Assembly: GCA_964423545.1 (NCBI GenBank)
Contig: CAYRFV010000039.1
Coordinates: 1 to 28,648 of the forward strand
Direction of reading: 5' to 3'
Source of the DNA: JALOOE01 sp964423545
Lineage (GTDB): Bacteria; Chloroflexota; Anaerolineae; CG2-30-64-16
Length of the DNA: 28,648 bases
Part shown: positions 24,256 to 28,648 of the stretch, one piece after another
Layout of the letters: every line of letters begins with the position of its first letter
Position numbering within the stretch: the first letter of the stretch is position 1
Notes under the pieces: model-generated
The model's database searches: none
What the model was told of the DNA's origin: nothing
What the model saw: only the letters and a program-made list of their open reading frames with translations
Position numbers and translations under genes: made by a program

Positions 24256-25179
24256 ATGAATCAAACGAGGCCCGCCCGAACCGAGGCAACCGGTTTCCTG
24301 AGCCAGATGCGGCTCCTGGCCAAGACCATGCGTCCCAAGCAGTGGACGAAGAACGTCTTCGTCTGGGCGGCCTTGGTGTTCGACGGCAAGCTGTTCCGCC
24401 TCGATCCTTTCGTGAGCACACTGATCACCTTCGCCCTCTTCTGCCTGGTGTCGAGCATCGTCTACATCATCAACGACTTAGTAGATGTCGAGAAGGACCG
24501 CCAGCATCCCGAGAAACGCAACCGGCCCCTGGCCTCCGGCGCGTTGAGCCCGCGCATTGCGGCCGCCGCGGCGATCATCATGCTGCTGATCACCATCCCG
24601 CCGGCGCTCCAGCTCGGCATCGGCTTGGCGCTCACTCTCTATGGCTATCTTGCCCTGATGATCGTCTACTCGCTCTGGCTGAAGAATCTGGTCATCGTCG
24701 ACGTCCTGGCGATCGCCGCTGGCTTCGTCCTGCGCGTTGCCGCAGGGGTCGTCGTTGTCGATGCGGAGCGCTTCTCACCGTGGATCTACGTCTGTATGGT
24801 GTTACTGGCGCTCTTCCTGGGGTTGGGCAAACGCCGTCAGGAGATCGTGCTGCTTGGAGACAACGCAGGCCATACCCGCACCATCCTTCAGGAGTATAAC
24901 CTGCGCTTCGTGGATGAGATGTTGGGACTGGTCAGCTCCACCACGGTCATGGCCTATTCGCTCTATACCTTCTCAGCCCCGAATTTGCCGCCCAATCACC
25001 TGATGATGCTGACCATTCCCTTTGTTCTCTACGGGCTGTTCCGTTATCTCTATCTGATCCATGTGAAAGGCGAGACGGATCCGCCGGACGTGGTGGTGTT
25101 AAAAGACCGCGCCTTGCAGATCGACGTGCTGCTGTTCGGGCTGCTCGTCTTCCTGGTTTTCTACGTCTTTAGCACCTGA
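24256..25179 (+). CDS. UbiA-family prenyltransferase, probable decaprenyl-phosphate phosphoribosyltransferase (DppRS-like)
   Basis: This 307-residue polytopic membrane enzyme has an ATG preceded by GGAGGAG with an 11-base spacer. The first loop carries MRPKQWTKNVFVWAALVFDG, as in Rv3806c-type proteins. The catalytic loop reads NDLVDVEKDRQHPEKRNRPL, the NDxxDxxxDR...KxxRP motif that binds the prenyl-phosphate and Mg2+. Further hydrophobic segments follow (for example IMLLITIPPALQLGIGLALT, WIYVCMVLLALFLGLGKRRQ). The second Asp-rich region is reduced to GKRRQEIVLLGDNAGHTR, as is typical of this subgroup. Such enzymes transfer 5-phosphoribose from PRPP to a polyprenyl phosphate, feeding arabinose or ribose into surface glycans. 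A gene for the following oxidation/epimerisation step is not visible nearby. Its substrate here is inferred from family likeness. Confidence 0.87.
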   Translation: MNQTRPARTEATGFLSQMRLLAKTMRPKQWTKNVFVWAALVFDGKLFRLDPFVSTLITFALFCLVSSIVYIINDLVDVEKDRQHPEKRNRPLASGALSPRIAAAAAIIMLLITIPPALQLGIGLALTLYGYLALMIVYSLWLKNLVIVDVLAIAAGFVLRVAAGVVVVDAERFSPWIYVCMVLLALFLGLGKRRQEIVLLGDNAGHTRTILQEYNLRFVDEMLGLVSSTTVMAYSLYTFSAPNLPPNHLMMLTIPFVLYGLFRYLYLIHVKGETDPPDVVVLKDRALQIDVLLFGLLVFLVFYVFST

Positions 25180-25182
25180 GCG

Positions 25183-25236
25183 CGCGATGCACCATGCGCA
25201 TCCTGAGGGCGGGTCTCTTGCGCATCATGCATCGCG
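25183..25236. terminator. Imperfect 17-bp hairpin between convergent genes
   Basis: Arms 25183-25199 and 25220-25236 pair over 15 of 17 positions with a 20-base loop. It lies directly after the UbiA-family stop and 37 bp from the stop of the convergent PHP gene. There is no T tract. It is a plausible bidirectional terminator. Confidence 0.5.
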
Positions 25237-25272
25237 ACCATGACGTTTCGTAGGCGTCGGGCGCCGCTCAGC

Positions 25273-27807
25273 CTAAGCCCCGCGATCCTCATCGCGCAGA
25301 AACTGCGCCCACGGCCCATCCATCCCATCTGCCGTTACGCCGTAGAATACGCGCAGGCTGCCGTCCGGCTGACGCTTGACCAGATCGTAACGCAGCTTCT
25401 TGGCCCGCCGCGCCACCTGCCACAGACCATAATCTCCGCTCCAGGAGATCTTTTCGCGATCGGGCTGGTGCTTCATGTATTGGCTGATCGCATAGCTCCA
25501 CAATTTGCGGGCGGACGTCGACGTGACGTTGTGCACAGCGTTGCAGTTCCGCAAGTCGCAAATCGTGAAGTAGAGCGTCCCCTGACGCTCCTCGGTCGCC
25601 ACGATCTCCACGCCAATCGCCGGCGCCTCAAGTATGTTAGGCAGTTCACCCGCAATCCGGGCTGGCTCCAGCGCCTCCGCCGGCGCGCCGACCGAAGCCA
25701 CGACCGGCTCAAGCGCGGCCGCCGGCTCAAGCGCAACCGACTCGGAGGCTGCTTCCTCTGCTTTCGGCCGGCGCTTGCGCGGCCGCCGCGGCGCAGCTTT
25801 TGCGGGCGTTGCAGACTCAGACCCGGCGAGCCGTTCCGCCTCGACAGCCACCGGTGCGCCTTCATCGACAGCAGCGAACTCGACCGTCGCCGATTCGATC
25901 AGCGACGGCTCGGCCGCGCTCATGAGCGCCGGCGTCTCCGGCAGCGCCTCGAGCACAGGCGCCAAAGCTGCGCCGGGCGCTGCGCTGGGACGGCGGCGGC
26001 GGCGCGAAGGCTTCGGCTTCGGTGCGGCATCACCCGGCTCAGCGACGGCGACCGGAGCCGGCGGCTCGCCCGGCACTACGGTTTCGCTCACCGCCACAAT
26101 GGGTGAAACGGTTTCGGCCGGCTCGGACACCGGCTCAGGCTCAATCGAAACGATCGGCTCCGCCATGCGCCCAGGCTCGAGCTCTGGCGCGGGCGATGGC
26201 GCCTGTCCACCGCGGCGTCGCCGTCGCCGCGATGTCTTCGCCACGGGCGCCGGTTCAGCGCCCACGCCTGGCTTCTTCTCTTTCGGCAGCAGCTCGACCG
26301 CTGCGCCAGGCGCAGCGCCGGTCTGGACGGGCGCCAATTCAACGCTCGGCGCCACGTTGGTCGCCGGCATGCCGGTCACTTCGAACACTGCTTCGCTGGC
26401 GGGCTGAAACGGCGCAGACGGCCGCGCGCCCAACACCAATTGCACGATCTCGTCCCGCACCGCCTCACTGGTCTCGCCCTCTTGGCGCACAAAGATGCGG
26501 GTCTGCCGCAATGCATAGGGCTTGTCGCCGCCGTTGGGCACGCTGATGCGGACGATCGACGCGCCCTGGCTCTGCATCACATCGACGCGACACGCGAGCG
26601 CCGGCGTAATCGCACGCTCCATCTCGCGCTTGAGCAAGACAGCAGCGCCTTGCGGATCATCCACCCCTCGCGGCACACCCTTCTTGGCTGCGCTGACGCC
26701 GACGTAGACCGTCCCACCCTGGGTGTTGGCAAACGCGACCACGTCAGACAGCACCCGGTTCATGCGTCCGCCTTCCTGGGTCATACTGTCGTGGAAGGAT
26801 TGGATGATCGTCTCGCCCTGTTCGCGCGCCGCCAGCACGTGGTCGTACGGCTGCTCTGTGGGCATGCGATAGGGCCGCGTGACGCTGAAATCATCTCCCC
26901 TCAGCGCAGCGGCCAACGACTCAAAGCTCACCTCAGGGAGCAGGAACTCGGTGACCCGATCTCCGATACCCTGCCTGTTCTTGTCTTTGGGATCACGAGT
27001 CAGGCGGTGCGCATCGGATCCCTGGATGCAGTGCATTCGCCGCGGATATTCCGGCTTGGTGCCGTCGAAGAACTTCGCCGAGGATCGACGACCAGGCGCC
27101 TCCAGATCGGTCACCTCCAACGCGTGGAGGTGCGGGTCCTGGGTATAAGCGATCTTTGTCTGCCCGCCGAAGTTGAGGCCGCGCATTGCCACGCCGTGAG
27201 CGCTGTTGACATGCGCTGCAACCACCAAGCCCCCCGCTTCGTCGATCAGCCGATACGCCGTCAGCACGTCGGTGGTCGCGCCGACTTCGGTGCTGCCCTC
27301 GATCAACCGGTCCACCGGCACATTGAGGCGCAGCAGCAGCAGTTCCAGGACGCGCAAGGGAGTCTCAGGTGGAAAGATCGCCAAGACGTGGAAGCCGAAC
27401 GTAGCGGTAAACTCGAAGCCCGGCAGCACCAGGAGCCTGTTACCCAAGCGGCGGAATTCGTCGAGGTCACGGCGTTCTTGCGGTCGCAAGCGATCATTCG
27501 CCTCCAACCAGGCCAGTCGCTCGATCTCTGCCCGGAGTTGGGCAATCCCTTCGACCGTATTGTGATCGGTGATCGCCACGATATCGAGACCCCGGGCTTC
27601 TGCCTTCTGGAGCCACTGCAAATAGGTGACGCCTGGCTCCAGCCAATCCGCCGAGGCCGGGGTGTGCAGGTGTAGGTCTGCCCGCCGCCAGTCGCCATCG
27701 GCCTCCCGAAATGTCCTTCTTATTCTTTTGTTTCTGTCTGACACGTTGTAGTTCGTGATCTCCTTTCTGATGCAGGAAGTGATTCGATCGCCCAACAGGG
27801 ACGGCAT
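25273..27807 (-). CDS. PHP-domain phosphoesterase fused to an AlbA_2/Schlafen-like domain, a long basic/acidic linker and an unknown C-terminal domain
   Basis: This protein has 844 residues. The PHP domain (about 40-310) has a complete metal-binding set: DLHLHT (H46, H48), DH (D81, H82), PGFEF (E132), AAHVN (H199) and GSDAH (D265, H267), as in TrpH/YciV-type 5'-3' nucleases. Residues about 325-460 form an AlbA_2 domain (VVAFANTQGGTVYVGVS, RIFVRQEGETSEAVRDEIVQ). Residues about 465-745 are disordered, Pro/Ala/Glu-rich, with three basic clusters (SRRRRRRGG, SRRRRRPS, RRPRKRRPK) like RNase E-type RNA-binding linkers. The last 100 residues are a compact unknown domain (TLYFTICDLRNCNAVHN ... ARKLWSYAISQYMKHQ). 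The ATG at 27807 lacks a ribosome site; a GTG at 27744 has AAGGAG 15 bases upstream. A role in nucleic-acid processing is likely; defence or RNA decay is speculation. Confidence 0.85.
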   Translation of the reverse strand: MPSLLGDRITSCIRKEITNYNVSDRNKRIRRTFREADGDWRRADLHLHTPASADWLEPGVTYLQWLQKAEARGLDIVAITDHNTVEGIAQLRAEIERLAWLEANDRLRPQERRDLDEFRRLGNRLLVLPGFEFTATFGFHVLAIFPPETPLRVLELLLLRLNVPVDRLIEGSTEVGATTDVLTAYRLIDEAGGLVVAAHVNSAHGVAMRGLNFGGQTKIAYTQDPHLHALEVTDLEAPGRRSSAKFFDGTKPEYPRRMHCIQGSDAHRLTRDPKDKNRQGIGDRVTEFLLPEVSFESLAAALRGDDFSVTRPYRMPTEQPYDHVLAAREQGETIIQSFHDSMTQEGGRMNRVLSDVVAFANTQGGTVYVGVSAAKKGVPRGVDDPQGAAVLLKREMERAITPALACRVDVMQSQGASIVRISVPNGGDKPYALRQTRIFVRQEGETSEAVRDEIVQLVLGARPSAPFQPASEAVFEVTGMPATNVAPSVELAPVQTGAAPGAAVELLPKEKKPGVGAEPAPVAKTSRRRRRRGGQAPSPAPELEPGRMAEPIVSIEPEPVSEPAETVSPIVAVSETVVPGEPPAPVAVAEPGDAAPKPKPSRRRRRPSAAPGAALAPVLEALPETPALMSAAEPSLIESATVEFAAVDEGAPVAVEAERLAGSESATPAKAAPRRPRKRRPKAEEAASESVALEPAAALEPVVASVGAPAEALEPARIAGELPNILEAPAIGVEIVATEERQGTLYFTICDLRNCNAVHNVTSTSARKLWSYAISQYMKHQPDREKISWSGDYGLWQVARRAKKLRYDLVKRQPDGSLRVFYGVTADGMDGPWAQFLRDEDRGA

Positions 27808-27845
27808 GGCAGTCAGTCTGGGGCAGATCGTCTATCCCGCGTTCT

Positions 27846-27873
27846 ATTATGTTTACTTTTGGCGATTTGTCAA
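27846..27873 (-). promoter_or_regulatory. Promoter of the PHP-AlbA_2 gene
   Basis: On the - strand a perfect TTGACA (27873-27868) and CATAAT (27851-27846, 5 of 6) are separated by 16 bases. Transcription would start near 27839, about 32 bases before the ATG at 27807 or 95 before the GTG at 27744. Confidence 0.7.
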
Positions 27874-27914
27874 TTTGAGGGCCAGTGCTTCCGGCGTTCG
27901 GTATGGTTGCAACC

Positions 27915-27956
27915 CCAGAGCAGGTGCTGCGTATTGTTTCGCAGCACCTGCTCTGG
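27915..27956 (+). promoter_or_regulatory. Perfect 17-bp hairpin abutting the ribosome site of a small gene
   Basis: Bases 27915-27931 and 27940-27956 are exact reverse complements with loop TATTGTTT. The right arm ends inside GGAGGAG (27955-27961), which lies 8 bases before the ATG at 27970. In the + strand RNA the hairpin would partly cover the ribosome site, so it may control translation. It could instead be a terminal palindrome of a small mobile unit, or separate the transcripts of the divergent genes. Confidence 0.6.
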
Positions 27957-27969
27957 AGGAGCCCCCACC

Positions 27970-28229
27970 ATGGTTGAAGTCAAACCCACGCGAAACACCT
28001 TCTGTGGGCACGCGGCTACGGCGATCCTCCGCCGGAGACAGTGATCCTGGTCGGCTTCGATCGTTCACTGGCCGAGCGCCTGTTTCAGTCATGCCGTGCC
28101 GCCGGCCAGGTGACGAATCGCTACAGGGTGCGCAACGAGGAGACAGAACGACACAACTTCCTCTACGTCTGCAGAGGACCCTGGGATTCGTGGGCCGAGA
28201 TCTGGCCCGACATGCAATGGTTCCAGTGA
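27970..28229 (+). pseudogene. Small frameshifted gene of an unnamed conserved-looking family
   Basis: The ATG at 27970 follows GGAGGAG by 8 bases. The frame opens MVEVKPTRNTF, then goes off into FCGHAATAILRRRQ and stops at 28044. The frame that continues sense overlaps it: WARGYGDPPPETVILVGFDR, SLAERLFQSCRAAGQVTNRY, RVRNEETERHNFLYVCRG and a stop at 28227-28229. Joining them at TTCTGTGGGC, where a TG appears duplicated or a base is missing, would give a protein of about 86 residues. This could be real decay or a draft-assembly error. From memory, similar short proteins (ARGYGDPPxETVILVGF ... VTNRYGVRNEET) occur in Chloroflexota; this was not searched. Function is unknown. Confidence 0.6.
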
Positions 28230-28244
28230 AGACAACGCGCCCCA

Positions 28245-28648
28245 TCAACGTCGGAGCGCCTCGAAAGCTGACGCAAAGCACTCCTTTGGCGCCTGCACCA
28301 ACCCGGCGCCCACCATGCCAAGACCCGGCTCCCGGTGGGCGATGCCCGTATTGAGCCGGGGCGTGATGCCGGTGCGCATCACTTTGCGCACATCGACGGC
28401 AACAGGTGTGCCGCGAAAGTTGAGCGCTGGAATGGTGAACGCGGTGTGTTCTCCCGCGGTGATCTCGTACATCTCCATCGTTGCGTTCAGTGCGTCGGCG
28501 GGGCCGCCGCCCACGAACTGAACGATCGCGGGCGCACCGGCAAGAGCAAAGCCGCCGATGCCGCCCGTCTCCGTGATGGCGCTGTCGCCGATATCGGGGT
28601 TGGCATCGGCCTCAGAGTAGCCGGGGAGCCACAGGCCCTGGACGCGCG
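28245..28648 (-). CDS. C-terminal part of a DUF1116 family protein (AllG/YlbE-like), truncated by window edge
   Basis: The frame is open from the window edge to a stop at 28245, giving about 133 residues; the start lies outside. It reads GLWLPGYSEADANPDIGDSA, ITETGGIGGFALAGAPAIVQ, FVGGGPADALNATMEMYE, VRKVMRTGITPRLNTGIAHR and EPGLGMVGAGLVQAPKECF. This matches the C-terminal half of DUF1116 proteins such as E. coli YlbE/AllG, a subunit linked to oxamate carbamoyltransferase in allantoin breakdown. Whether partner genes (FdrA-like, AllH-like) follow cannot be seen. It converges with the small frameshifted gene, 15 bp away. Confidence 0.75.
   Translation of the reverse strand, partial: RVQGLWLPGYSEADANPDIGDSAITETGGIGGFALAGAPAIVQFVGGGPADALNATMEMYEITAGEHTAFTIPALNFRGTPVAVDVRKVMRTGITPRLNTGIAHREPGLGMVGAGLVQAPKECFASAFEALRR

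Noticed and set aside
26440..27675. Plus-strand open frame of 411 codons opposite the PHP gene
   Set aside because: The minus frame holds all PHP metal ligands and the AlbA_2 motif; the + frame is an antisense shadow.

Overview
The window is GC-rich and consists of densely packed long genes with many GTG starts. The secreted proteins carry Thr/Pro-rich linkers, one ends in a YLPIVIR-type tail, and there is a Wzz/tyrosine-kinase fusion, a DppRS-like prenyltransferase and a PHP/AlbA_2 fusion. I recognise this style from Chloroflexota (Anaerolineae/Caldilineae-type) assemblies. That assignment rests on protein style, not on a marker gene. A run of exactly 100 N (14016-14115) shows this is a scaffold from a draft assembly.

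Left part (1-6490, all + strand) is a surface-glycan cluster. It has a GT2 glycosyltransferase cut by the window edge, a GT4, a polyprenyl glycosylphosphotransferase that would start the lipid-linked glycan, a second GT4, and a GT39-like membrane glycosyltransferase. The last three are 6 bp apart and look like one transcript behind an extended -10 promoter near 2240.

Middle part (6714-16317, + strand) encodes secreted proteins: a PQQ-type propeller protein, a clan GH-A glycoside-hydrolase-like protein with a DUF5060-type front domain, a 40-residue membrane peptide, a Thr/Pro-stalk protein broken by the N gap, and a CBM9-like/DNRLRE-like protein. Three of them share a tandem module of about 165 residues (GWNL ... 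DPWK ... NDL ... GYW, twice) with one conserved Cys in each half. A perfect 20-bp hairpin at 16331-16376 separates them from the convergent minus-strand pair that follows. That pair is a lipoprotein (DNRLRE-like domain, four Thr/Pro/Ala repeats, TolB-like propeller) followed by a Wzz/BY-kinase that would control polysaccharide chain length and export.

Right part (20620-28648) holds shorter units: a DUF2007 protein; a two-gene unit with its own promoter, encoding a 526-residue multi-domain putative DNA-binding protein and a 139-residue Cys4/winged-helix protein; tlyA; a divergent UbiA-family (DppRS-like) gene with a good promoter; a large PHP + AlbA_2 protein with a long basic/acidic disordered linker; a small frameshifted gene behind a perfect 17-bp hairpin; and the C-terminal end of a DUF1116 (AllG/YlbE-like) protein.

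Most worth a second look are the shared WNL/DPWK module, the unrecognised two-gene putative DNA-binding unit, the PHP-AlbA_2 fusion and the hairpin-preceded small gene. No CRISPR array, rRNA, tRNA or transposase was seen.
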